Assembly: GCA_023433205.1 (NCBI GenBank)
Contig: JAEZDS010000192.1
Span: forward strand, 1-6,061
DNA: 6,061 bases
Direction: 5' to 3'
From: Bacteroidota bacterium
GTDB taxonomy: Bacteria; Bacteroidota; Bacteroidia; B-17B0; Aurantibacillaceae
The notes beneath the pieces are model-generated. The model did no database searches and was not told the DNA's origin. It saw only the letters and a list, made by a program, of their open reading frames with translations. Of the stretch, positions 1 through 6,061 are shown piece by piece; position 1 is the first letter of the stretch; every line of letters starts with the position of its first letter. Made by a program: the position numbers and the translations under genes.

Positions 1-88
1 ACTCCGGGCGCAGACCCGGAGTCTAGCACCTGTCACTAAGATCCATTCTTGGGTTCGTCTCTAGATTCCGGCTCAAGGCCGGAATGAC
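1..88. repeat. Palindromic repeat unit A (REPIN/BIME-like doublet)
   Basis: The unit contains two perfect hairpins facing each other across a core. Hairpin 1 has ACTCCGGG at 1-8 and CCCGGAGT at 15-22, and is followed by CTAG at 23-26. Hairpin 2 has ATTCCGGC at 65-72 and GCCGGAAT at 78-85, and is preceded by CTAG at 61-64 and followed by GAC. Reverse-complementing hairpin 2 gives the same module as hairpin 1: AYTCCGGS, loop, SCCGGART, CTAG. The unit is therefore two copies of one palindrome in inverted orientation around a 34-nt core (27-60). It has no coding capacity and is richer in GC than its surroundings. This architecture resembles REP doublets; mobility is inferred, and no transposase is in the window. 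The left end may continue beyond base 1. Confidence 0.85.
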
Positions 89-109
89 GTTTTGTTATGG
101 GCCGGACAG

Positions 110-195
110 CGATCGGGCTTGACCCGGAGTCTAGCACCTGGCACTAGGATCCATTCTTAGGTTCGTATCTAGATTCCGGCATGCGCCGGAATGAC
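110..195. repeat. Palindromic repeat unit B, second copy
   Basis: This is a direct repeat of unit A with a period of about 108 nt. The 34-nt core (135-168) matches the core of unit A at 30 of 34 positions, and both CTAG tetranucleotides are kept (131-134 and 169-172). The right hairpin is perfect: ATTCCGGC at 173-180 and GCCGGAAT at 185-192, then GAC. In the left hairpin the 3' arm CCCGGAGT (123-130) is intact, but the 5' arm has decayed to CGATCGGG (110-117), leaving about four strong pairs. The spacer after unit A (89-105) and the spacer after unit B (196-213) also resemble each other, so the spacer is part of the repeating block. Confidence 0.85.
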
Positions 196-218
196 TGTCC
201 GTTATTGGCCCGGGGCAG

Positions 219-260
219 GCGCCGGAATGACGGTACCCTATGGGTGCGTCACTCCGGGCC
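219..260. repeat. Remnant of a third repeat block, reaching the pgeF stop codon
   Basis: Only the outer arms of the palindromic module survive here: GCCGGAATGAC at 221-231 and GTCACTCCGGGCC at 248-260. They are separated by a spacer (232-247) that resembles those after units A and B. The second arm overlaps the end of pgeF. GGCCCGG (207-213) can also pair with CCGGGCC (254-260), and ACCC (235-238) with GGGT (242-245). Read from the minus strand, the hairpins just downstream of pgeF could slow or stop transcription, but no T-tract marks them as a classical intrinsic terminator. Confidence 0.6.
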
Positions 261-956
261 TAAACTAATCACCGCCATCATTCTCCCGGTGTTGCCATTG
301 TCGCGGCGATGACTAAAAAAATCCTGCTCAAAAGTGCAGCGATTCATACACCATATATTTTCGACGGGAATTCCTGCCTGTTTCAGATCATGCTGAAGGC
401 AGAGAGTAAGGTCTAAATGCCGGTTATGCCATGCCGTAGGAAAACCGGCTTCACTAAAAGCAGTAATAACTTCTTCTCCTACTTCAAAGTTTTTGAATGA
501 GATACCCTGGCCTATGGCCACTTTTATCTGTGATACCTCAGCTCCCATACTCTGCATTTTTCTGACGGTTTTGCCGGCCAGTCCGGCTAAAGTGCCACGC
601 CAGCCGCAATGCGCGGCACCAATTATATTATTTTTTAGATCGCAGAAAAGCAGAGGATAACAATCTGCAACAAGAACCGAAAGTATGGCTCCGCTTTTGA
701 CGGTTACCAGCGCATCACCTTCCTGAATTGTTGTAGCAGGCTCACAGATATTTGAGCCATGTACCTGTTTAAGAGAAAAAAGGTGAGCAGGCTGAAGTCC
801 GAGCAGAGATAGAGCAAGTTCGCGGTTGCGCTTTATATTTTGTTTTTTATCAGCTGAACCGCCAAGATTCAGGCTGTTAAACGGCGCAGGGGAAAAACCG
901 CCATGCCTTGTTGAGAATCCGTGAATGCAGCCAATATTGGGTGCCTGCAGCCACAT
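249..956 (-). CDS. pgeF: Peptidoglycan editing factor PgeF (YfiH / laccase-domain family)
   Basis: This 235-residue cytoplasmic protein has the normal family length and spans the whole domain. In E. coli, PgeF (YfiH) removes peptidoglycan precursors in which L-serine has replaced L-alanine. Older annotations call the family polyphenol oxidase or laccase, and relatives act on purine nucleosides. The family signatures are visible in order: QVHG with His66, VADCYPLLF with Cys99, and AAHCGWRG with His116, which together form the expected metal-binding His/Cys/His triad. The C-terminal segment has Cys-Thr near 210 followed by FFSHRRD and TGRMMAVI. The ATG overlaps the pyk stop codon (TGATG), so translation is probably coupled to pyk and no separate promoter is needed. 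The last three codons and the TGA lie in the repeat arm at 248-260, so the C-terminus may have been reset by repeat insertion. The family call is secure; the exact substrate is inferred. Confidence 0.95.
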   Translation of the reverse strand: MWLQAPNIGCIHGFSTRHGGFSPAPFNSLNLGGSADKKQNIKRNRELALSLLGLQPAHLFSLKQVHGSNICEPATTIQEGDALVTVKSGAILSVLVADCYPLLFCDLKNNIIGAAHCGWRGTLAGLAGKTVRKMQSMGAEVSQIKVAIGQGISFKNFEVGEEVITAFSEAGFPTAWHNRHLDLTLCLQHDLKQAGIPVENIWCMNRCTFEQDFFSHRRDNGNTGRMMAVISLGPE

Positions 957-958
957 CA
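954..958 (-). promoter_or_regulatory. TGATG stop/start overlap joining pyk and pgeF
   Basis: On the minus strand the TGA stop of pyk and the ATG of pgeF share one base (956). No convincing Shine-Dalgarno sequence precedes this ATG. The overlap suggests that ribosomes finishing pyk restart on pgeF, so the two would be expressed from one mRNA. Confidence 0.75.
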
Positions 959-2383
959 GTTCACATAACTCAATTTGAGCATATTCGTACGACCCTTTTC
1001 CTTCATAGGCATACTGGCAATATTGATCACCAGATCATCGTGAGTTACCATTTTGTCTTCTTTAATCACAGCCTTCAGGTCGTCAATGGTCTGATCGGTG
1101 CTTTCGTATTTGTCGTAATAGTAACCGCGCACGCCCCACACCAGACTAAGCGTGGTGAGTAAAGAAAGATTGTCGGTAAATATAAAAATGGGTGCTTTAG
1201 GGCGATGGCTGCTAAGTTTAAAGGCTGTGTAGCCGCTATTTGTTAAGCTGATTATAGCTTTTGCGCCTGAATGCTGTGCAAGTGTGCAGGCAGTGTGGCA
1301 GATACTGTCGGAAATATAAGTGATGTTTTTTACCTGAGGGGTATGCGACTTGTAGTATATAGAATCCAGTTCTTCCACTTCTGTAATGATCTTTCTCATG
1401 ATACTGATCACTTTTGCGGGGAATTTTCCGACCGATGTTTCTGCGCTCAACATCACAGCGTCGGCTCCGTCCATTACAGCATTGGCCACATCGTTCACCT
1501 CTGCACGCGTTGGCGTGAAGCTGGTTATCATGCTTTCCATCATCTGAGTGGCTATGATCACCGGTTTACCGCTTGAGATACATTTATTTACGATCATCTT
1601 CTGCAGAAGCGGCACGCGCTCCATGGGCAGCTCGACGCCAAGATCACCCCTGGCCACCATGATGCCGTCAGTAAGATCAATTATGTTGTCTATTTCCTTG
1701 ATGGCTTCAGGTTTTTCAATTTTGGCAATTACCCTCGCTCTTTTTCCTTTTGTACGGATTATCTCTTTGAGTTCAACTATATCGGTAACACTCCTTACAA
1801 AACTAAGGCCTATCCAGTCAAAGTCATTGTTAAGCGCGAAGTCGAGATCTCTGATATCTTTTACCGTAAGGCAGGGTAAAGAGATCTTTGTATTTGGCAG
1901 ATTCACTCCTTTTTTTGAAGATAAAAATCCTCCGTTTGTGATCAGGCAGCGCACATTGTCTTTTTTGTTGGTGTCAATCACTTCAAGATGGATTTTTCCA
2001 TCGTCGATCAGCACAGCTTCTCCCACCTTCACATCTTTAGGGAACTGCGGGTAGGTGATGTACAAAGTGCGCTCATCACCTTCTATTTCCTGTGTGGTAA
2101 TGTCAATGATCTCTCCCGTAGTGAGGTCAACGCCATTGTTCTTCATCACCCCAATGCGAAGTTTAGGTCCCTGCAGGTCGGCAAGGATTCCCACGTGGCG
2201 GTTCAGTTCGTTGTTGAGTTCGCGGATATTTTTTACTGTGTTGTTTATTGCTTCATAATCGCCATGCGAAAAATTGATCCGGCAAATATCAAGACCCTCT
2301 TCAAACATTGCCTGCAGAACTTTTTTATCTGCTGTGGCGGGACCCATCGTTGCAACAATCTTGGTACGGTTAAACCTGATCAT
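956..2383 (-). CDS. pyk: Pyruvate kinase, K+-independent sequence type
   Basis: This enzyme converts phosphoenolpyruvate and ADP to pyruvate and ATP, the last step of glycolysis, in the cytoplasm. At 475 residues it is a complete standard bacterial form without the extra C-terminal PEP-utiliser domain. Visible in order are the N-terminal RTKIVATMGPA (6-16), the CRINFSHGD phosphate/metal loop with Arg35, Asn37 and Ser39 (34-42), and ADLQGPKLRIG (68-78). The B domain follows (about 79-170). Then come IAKIEKPEAI with catalytic Lys221 and metal ligand Glu223, ARGDLGVELP with Asp247 (244-253), IIATQMMESM with Thr279, and PTRAEVNDVANAVMDGADAVMLSAE. The C-terminal regulatory domain fills about 350-475. 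In 68-78, the residues Leu70, Gln71, Lys74 and Ile77 correspond to Leu113, Gln114, Lys117 and Ile120 in rabbit numbering, the signature of enzymes that do not need K+. The ATG at 2383 is preceded by an A/T-rich leader without a Shine-Dalgarno sequence. It is the first gene of the operon with pgeF. Confidence 0.98.
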   Translation of the reverse strand: MIRFNRTKIVATMGPATADKKVLQAMFEEGLDICRINFSHGDYEAINNTVKNIRELNNELNRHVGILADLQGPKLRIGVMKNNGVDLTTGEIIDITTQEIEGDERTLYITYPQFPKDVKVGEAVLIDDGKIHLEVIDTNKKDNVRCLITNGGFLSSKKGVNLPNTKISLPCLTVKDIRDLDFALNNDFDWIGLSFVRSVTDIVELKEIIRTKGKRARVIAKIEKPEAIKEIDNIIDLTDGIMVARGDLGVELPMERVPLLQKMIVNKCISSGKPVIIATQMMESMITSFTPTRAEVNDVANAVMDGADAVMLSAETSVGKFPAKVISIMRKIITEVEELDSIYYKSHTPQVKNITYISDSICHTACTLAQHSGAKAIISLTNSGYTAFKLSSHRPKAPIFIFTDNLSLLTTLSLVWGVRGYYYDKYESTDQTIDDLKAVIKEDKMVTHDDLVINIASMPMKEKGRTNMLKLSYVN

Positions 2384-2413
2384 AAATAAATTTACGGTTA
2401 AAAAAGTAAGCGG

Positions 2414-2444
2414 CTAAGGTATAAAAAGAGCAGGCACGAACAAA
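2414..2444 (-). promoter_or_regulatory. Bacteroidota-type promoter for pyk-pgeF
   Basis: On the minus strand, TTTG (2444-2441) is followed after 19 nt by TACCTTAG (2421-2414). This matches the Bacteroidota consensus TTTG, 19-21 nt, TAnnTTTG with one mismatch in the -7 element. Transcription would start near 2405-2410, giving a leader of about 20-27 nt before the pyk ATG. The spacing and location are good; start-site mapping is lacking. Confidence 0.6.
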
Positions 2445-2685
2445 GGGCTGGCTATATGGCCCCTGTAAATCAAATCAGTAACTTAACGCTTTCATAACCT
2501 TTAAATCCGATTTTAAGTTTCTGCTTCCTGGTTAGTTAAAAAGGTGAAAAAGTAAAATTCCGACTTTTAGCAGGTTTTCGTGTTTGGCTGCAGTTGTGCC
2601 AGAAAATTCAGAACAAGCGCTGTTAAAATGAGTGACGCTCTTCTTTCGGCTATTAAAGTATGAGGGTAAAGAGAGTGAAGAGGCT

Positions 2686-2693
2686 TACATTTG
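2686..2693 (+). promoter_or_regulatory. Candidate -7 element of the beta-helix gene
   Basis: TACATTTG matches the Bacteroidota -7 consensus TAnnTTTG exactly and ends 19 nt before the ATG at 2713. No TTTG lies 19-21 nt upstream, so the -33 half is missing or poor. If used, the mRNA leader would be only about 12-15 nt. It would also place the upstream GTG (2632) outside the transcript. Confidence 0.4.
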
Positions 2694-2712
2694 TAATAAG
2701 CAACCCACCTGT

Positions 2713-5289
2713 ATGGAAAGAACCTTCGCTTATAGTAAAATCATCTTGCTTCTGGTTCTGACGGTAGGTTTAAGGCAGGCGGGAAATGCGCAAGTAATTT
2801 ATGTTAAGGCAAACGCCACAGGGCTGAACAATGGTAGCAGCTGGGCTAACGCATACATTACGCTGACTCCTGCCATAGCAGCTGCCAGTGGAGGCCAGCA
2901 GATATGGGTTGCCTCGGGTACATACTCACCAGCAGCTGGTTTAGGTTTTGTTATGAAGGCTGGAGTATCAATACTGGGTGGCTTTTCCGGAACTGAAACC
3001 GCAGTGGGCCAGCGCAACTGGACAGTTAACCCCACAACCCTGCTAGGCAACGGATCTAGTGTAATTCGCAATAATTTTACATTAGCTACCGCCCTGCCGG
3101 CGAGTGCGGTACTTGATGGATTTTATATTGAAAAAGGGAATGCCGCCAATGGCGGAGGAATTTATAATTATTACGCCTCACCTACACTCAATAATCTCTC
3201 AATTAGTAGCAACACAGCTACAAATCTGGGCGGTGGTTTTTATTGTTACATGTCAAACCCTTCGGTTAGTAATACAACTCTGGCAGCAAATCGCTCCTCA
3301 CAGGGGGGCGGTATGTATATTTCCTTTTCAGACCCTGTATTGTCAGGCCTGGCTGTTCAGAGTAATACTGCCGCCAACGGAGGAGGTCTCTATAGTGTGC
3401 AGTCTTCGTTTACCCTTTCTTCCAGTTCAGTTCTTTCAAATACAACAGGCAATTATGCAGGCGGTATTATGATGACCTCGAACTCAACCCTTACAATTAA
3501 TGATTGCAGAGTAGAAAACAACTCCACCGGTATTGGCGGAGGTGGCATTGTTAATGGCGGCATTCTAACAGTGAATAATTCAACTGTTGCGGGCAACATG
3601 GCACATACAGGAGCAGCCGTACAAAATCATTCATTTACCAGCTGCACCTTCAGTAATTCGGCAGTATTTTCTAATACAGCAACCACCTTCGCCGGAGCTT
3701 TTTATAACAACTATTGCCTTTTTTCCTGTTCGGGTTCTACTATTGAAGCAAACATAGGTGTTGCGCAGGGTGGAGGAATGATTAATCTTAATGCCACCGT
3801 TACAATAGGCTCCACAATATTGAAAGACAATTGGAGTCATCAGGGTGGAGCAATGTTCAGTTCCAGTTCTCAGCTTTCTATAGGCCAAAGTTCTTTTATC
3901 ACTAACGGTACTTCCTGGCATGGCGGCGCTATGCATAACGCCAGTTGCAACCCGGTATTGATATCAGATTGTGATTTTAATGGTAATAGTGCGCTTAGTG
4001 GGGATGGGGGTGCGCTTTACAATTACCTAACATCTACACATGTTAGCAATTCATCTTTTTCGGCAAATACCACGGGCGTGAATGGCGGTGCAATAGCTAA
4101 TTTCACCTGTGATCCTGTGTTTATTAATGTAAGTGTATCAAACAATACTGCTTCAGCAAGGGGCGGAGGCATATTTAATTCTGTTTGCTCCCCTACAATG
4201 ATCAATGTTACAATAAATGGCAACCAAGCTGAGTATGGTGGTGGCATATTCAACAGGTACAGTTATGGTATTATATCCAATAGCATCCTTTTTGGTAATT
4301 CCGCTTTGCAGGCAGCGCCTAACCTGGCAAATGGCGTAAGCAGCCCTACTGTTTTTTTTAGTCTCATAGGGGGAAGCGGTGGCAGTAAACTATGGCAGCC
4401 TGTGTGGGGTACAAATGGAGGGGGGAATATTGATGCTGCTTCTAGTCCCTTTGTTACTGGCACCAATGAACTTGTTGTAGGTAGTGCAGCCATCAATGCA
4501 GGTCTGTCTTCTCTTTATACCAGCACCGTTGCCAGCGACCAGCAAGGAAACCCCAGGGTGATTGATTGCAGCATAGATATGGGTGCCAACGAGTTTCAGT
4601 TTATTTCTGATACTCCGCCTATTTCAATTACTGGTCGTACAGTTTTTTGCGAAGGAGACTCGGTTGTATTAACAGCAAACGCCCTGGTGGCCGGTGAAAA
4701 ATATAAATGGAATAACGCATCTACCTCTCAGAGTATTATTGTGAAAAATTCAGGCACTTACTCGGTTGAGGTAGTTTCTGCAAATGGAAGCTGTATCAAT
4801 AGCACCTCAATTTCAGTATTTGTTAATCCACTGCCTCAGCCCGTTATTTCCGCAACGGGAAATGTTCTGAGTACTGGAACGTTCAGCCTGTATCAGTGGT
4901 ATCGCGAGGATATTGAGATTGATAACGCAATTACTCAGAATTATGCTCCTGAAACCGAAACCCTGTATTCTGTGCGCGTAACAGACGACAATGGTTGCAG
5001 TGCTACTTCGCCGTACTTTCATTACTATTTATTGGGTATTCATGAAACGCATGGGATCCAGAATAGTGCTGTTTTTCCTATGCCAGTTACTGATTTTTTA
5101 AATATCGTTTTTGAGAATCCATTCAAAGGGAAGATCCAGATCACTGACCTTCAGGGACGAATGCTGGAGGAGATAGAAGGCAACTCTCCCATCTGTAAGA
5201 TCAATACCTCTCACCTTTTACCTGGGATTTATTTTGTCGTTATCAGCGAAAAAAGTGATGTTGTGATTCACAAGATTATTAAGGAATAA
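2713..5289 (+). CDS. Secreted right-handed beta-helix protein with T9SS sorting tail
   Basis: With the ATG at 2713 the protein has 858 residues. This start puts a normal signal peptide at the N-terminus: charged MER, hydrophobic 10-20, and probable cleavage after GNA (26) before Gln27. An in-frame GTG at 2632 would bury that signal behind 27 extra residues, so it was rejected. After an entry segment (28-48, VIYVKA and NNGSSWANAY, typical of these beta-helix proteins) come 15 GG[GA]-type rungs (147 to about 535). A closing QGNPR and DMGANEF (622-628) follows, as is usual at the end of such helices. An Ig/PKD-like region follows (635-774), with Cys646 and Cys694 as a likely pair. The type A sorting tail (787-858) contains VFPMPVTDFLNI, DLQGRMLEE, LLPGIYFV and the basic end KIIKE. 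The protein is expected to cross the outer membrane through T9SS and be anchored or released. No catalytic residues are evident; adhesion or carbohydrate binding is possible but unproven. Confidence 0.93.
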   Translation: MERTFAYSKIILLLVLTVGLRQAGNAQVIYVKANATGLNNGSSWANAYITLTPAIAAASGGQQIWVASGTYSPAAGLGFVMKAGVSILGGFSGTETAVGQRNWTVNPTTLLGNGSSVIRNNFTLATALPASAVLDGFYIEKGNAANGGGIYNYYASPTLNNLSISSNTATNLGGGFYCYMSNPSVSNTTLAANRSSQGGGMYISFSDPVLSGLAVQSNTAANGGGLYSVQSSFTLSSSSVLSNTTGNYAGGIMMTSNSTLTINDCRVENNSTGIGGGGIVNGGILTVNNSTVAGNMAHTGAAVQNHSFTSCTFSNSAVFSNTATTFAGAFYNNYCLFSCSGSTIEANIGVAQGGGMINLNATVTIGSTILKDNWSHQGGAMFSSSSQLSIGQSSFITNGTSWHGGAMHNASCNPVLISDCDFNGNSALSGDGGALYNYLTSTHVSNSSFSANTTGVNGGAIANFTCDPVFINVSVSNNTASARGGGIFNSVCSPTMINVTINGNQAEYGGGIFNRYSYGIISNSILFGNSALQAAPNLANGVSSPTVFFSLIGGSGGSKLWQPVWGTNGGGNIDAASSPFVTGTNELVVGSAAINAGLSSLYTSTVASDQQGNPRVIDCSIDMGANEFQFISDTPPISITGRTVFCEGDSVVLTANALVAGEKYKWNNASTSQSIIVKNSGTYSVEVVSANGSCINSTSISVFVNPLPQPVISATGNVLSTGTFSLYQWYREDIEIDNAITQNYAPETETLYSVRVTDDNGCSATSPYFHYYLLGIHETHGIQNSAVFPMPVTDFLNIVFENPFKGKIQITDLQGRMLEEIEGNSPICKINTSHLLPGIYFVVISEKSDVVIHKIIKE
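3151..4260 (+). repeat. Fifteen-rung beta-helix repeat region within the secreted protein gene
   Basis: A glycine motif of the type GG[GA][IMLF] starts at 3151, 3229, 3304, 3379, 3457, 3538, 3610, 3691, 3769, 3844, 3922, 4006, 4084, 4162 and 4237. The steps are 72-84 nt, on average about 26 residues. A typical rung reads GGGIYN, three or four residues, a small residue plus Pro, a beta strand, then SxNTA or a similar Asn-rich turn. Rungs 5, 7 and 8 start with a variant glycine motif (AGG, GAA, AGA). The DNA copies have diverged, so this is an old protein repeat and not a recent tandem expansion. Such rungs are also known from chlamydial Pmp-like and other surface proteins. Confidence 0.9.
5071..5286 (+). 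other. T9SS type A C-terminal sorting domain (coding segment)
   Basis: This segment encodes the last 72 residues (787-858). It has the usual order of the Por-secretion tail: a [VF]xPxPxxxxLxI-like opening, a strand, the turn [DN]xxGRxL, an LxxGIYFV strand, and a basic terminal segment ending KIIKE. In known T9SS substrates this domain directs export across the outer membrane and is cut off. Its presence implies a T9SS elsewhere in the genome. Confidence 0.9.
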
Positions 5290-5310
5290 AGCATTTTAGA
5301 AAAACAAATC

Positions 5311-6061
5311 ATGAAACTAAAACATAATATTTTCCGCTGCGCCCTGCAACTGATAGTATTATTAGTTGTGCTTCCGAGCCACGCGCAAAACTGGCAGTGG
5401 GCAAAACGTGCAGGTAGTCACGGTGACAATGTGCCGTTTTCTATTTTCAACAGGGAAGGTTGGCGCGACATGGTACTTGACGGGCAGGGTAATATTTATG
5501 CAGTTGGTTTTTTCTTCTCCCCCGCCACTTTTAATAACAGTCAGGTATTTGGCCCGCAGCCCCCATTTTTGCAGTTTGGAAAACAAGATGCTTTTCTTGT
5601 AAAGTACAATTCCTGTGGCAACACTTTGTGGTGGAGGAGAATGGGGGGTACAGGAACTGATGAAGCAACCAATGTGATTCTTGATAAGAAAGGAAATATA
5701 ATAGTTATTGGATATTGCGCGAACGAGTTAAGCAGTGCCAAGCATTTTGGCGATGGAATTCACGACACAGTTATCCACGTAGGAGCTAACCCAAATTTTC
5801 TGACCAGATACGATTCTTCAGGCAAGTTTATAGATGTGCGGCAGCCCGACCTGACCGGTGTCCCTTTCTGGGATAGCCAGGGAAATTTCTTAATGATCAA
5901 TTTTTTGAATGGTGTACGTTGTGATTCAGCATTAAATCCCGTCGCTACATACACTTTTGGATTTACCACCCCATTCTATCCTTCTATTCAGGCAATCAGA
6001 ATGGATGCGCAGGATAACATTTATATGTGCGGATCATTTAATAACACCGTAAATATAGGTC
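5311..6061 (+). CDS. Secreted SBBP-type beta-propeller repeat protein, 3' end beyond window
   Basis: The frame is open from the ATG at 5311 to the window edge (250 codons, no stop), so the C-terminus is not visible. Residues 1-26 form a clear signal peptide: MKLK, a hydrophobic stretch, then SHAQ with cleavage near Ala25/Gln26. The mature part opens with NWQWAKRAG, a common start of these Bacteroidota proteins. Propeller-type strands recur: DMVLDGQGNIYAVGFF (about 53-68), NVILDKKGNIIVIGY (about 121-135), a weaker WDSQGNFLMINF (about 186-197), and IRMDAQDNIYMCGSF (about 228-242). Companion strands FLVKYNSCG (near 95) and FLTRYDSSG (near 165) sit between them. The pattern fits SBBP/beta-propeller repeats. 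The gene follows the beta-helix gene by 21 nt with no terminator between, so co-transcription is likely. A T9SS tail in the missing part is expected but not seen. The ligand is unknown. Confidence 0.85.
   Translation, partial: MKLKHNIFRCALQLIVLLVVLPSHAQNWQWAKRAGSHGDNVPFSIFNREGWRDMVLDGQGNIYAVGFFFSPATFNNSQVFGPQPPFLQFGKQDAFLVKYNSCGNTLWWRRMGGTGTDEATNVILDKKGNIIVIGYCANELSSAKHFGDGIHDTVIHVGANPNFLTRYDSSGKFIDVRQPDLTGVPFWDSQGNFLMINFLNGVRCDSALNPVATYTFGFTTPFYPSIQAIRMDAQDNIYMCGSFNNTVNIG

Larger units (their letters stand above)
2384..2712. other. Divergent intergenic region between pyk and the beta-helix gene
   Basis: This 329-nt A/T-rich stretch separates two divergently transcribed units. It holds the pyk promoter at its left end and a candidate -7 element at its right end. 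A weak 6-bp hairpin is present (AAAAGT at 2548-2553, ACTTTT at 2563-2568). From 2632 to 2712 the reading frame of the downstream gene stays open behind a GTG, but this extension does not look coding. No RNA gene, riboswitch or copy of the left-end repeat was recognised here. Confidence 0.6.

Noticed and set aside
1..231. CRISPR array
   Set aside because: There are only two full copies at about 108 nt spacing, the spacers resemble each other, and the units are double palindromes; no cas gene is present.
249..956. Copper laccase / polyphenol oxidase activity for the pgeF product
   Set aside because: The family was named that way, but it lacks the cupredoxin domains of true multicopper oxidases; the His/Cys/His triad fits the PgeF family.
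908..2389. Plus-strand open frames of 67-168 codons opposite pyk
   Set aside because: They lie wholly or mostly antisense to a complete, well-conserved pyruvate kinase and show no recognisable domain; they are shadows of its codon pattern.
2548..2568. Intrinsic terminator or regulatory hairpin
   Set aside because: The stem is only six A/T-rich pairs with a 9-nt loop, lies between divergent genes where no terminator is needed, and could be chance in A/T-rich DNA.
2583..2586. TTTG as a -33 element for the beta-helix gene
   Set aside because: No TAnnTTTG occurs 19-21 nt downstream; the only good -7 box is at 2686-2693, about 100 nt away.
2799..5022. Minus-strand and alternate-frame open frames within the beta-helix gene
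   Set aside because: They arise from the repetitive Gly/Asn/Ser codons of the real gene and have no independent start signals or domains.
5362..5969. Short open frames on both strands between 5362 and 5969
   Set aside because: They overlap the partial beta-propeller gene, which has a signal peptide and family repeats in its own frame and remains open to the window edge.

Overview
The window looks like a chromosomal segment of a member of the Bacteroidota. Three independent signs support this. The 858-residue protein ends in a type IX secretion (T9SS) sorting tail. The promoter-like sites fit the Bacteroidota pattern TTTG / TAnnTTTG. The start codons lack Shine-Dalgarno sequences and sit in A/T-rich leaders. 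Genus cannot be told from this stretch.

Layout: bases 1-260 hold a GC-rich array of palindromic repeats: two nearly complete units of about 88 nt, a remnant, and a similar spacer after each. The array runs into the end of the first gene. Bases 249-2383 (minus strand) hold a two-gene housekeeping operon, pyk (pyruvate kinase) followed by pgeF (peptidoglycan editing factor). The two overlap by one base (TGATG), and a good Bacteroidota-type promoter lies just upstream of pyk. Bases 2384-2712 are a divergent intergenic region. Bases 2713-5289 (plus strand) encode a large secreted protein: signal peptide, 15-rung parallel beta-helix, Ig/PKD-like region and T9SS type A tail. After a 21-nt gap, a second secreted protein begins at 5311 and runs off the right edge. 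It has a signal peptide and SBBP-type beta-propeller repeats.

How the genes work together: pyk and pgeF are probably co-transcribed and translationally coupled, though their biochemical roles (glycolysis; correction of wrongly built peptidoglycan precursors) are not obviously linked. The two plus-strand genes look like one transcription unit for cell-surface or secreted repeat proteins, a common type of T9SS cargo; their ligand or role cannot be read from sequence.

No clearly new multi-gene system is visible. The items most worth a second look are the REPIN/BIME-like palindromic array that supplies the pgeF stop codon, the K+-independent signature of the pyruvate kinase, and the regular beta-helix with a recurring cysteine position. 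No tRNA, rRNA, CRISPR array, transposase or phage gene was seen.
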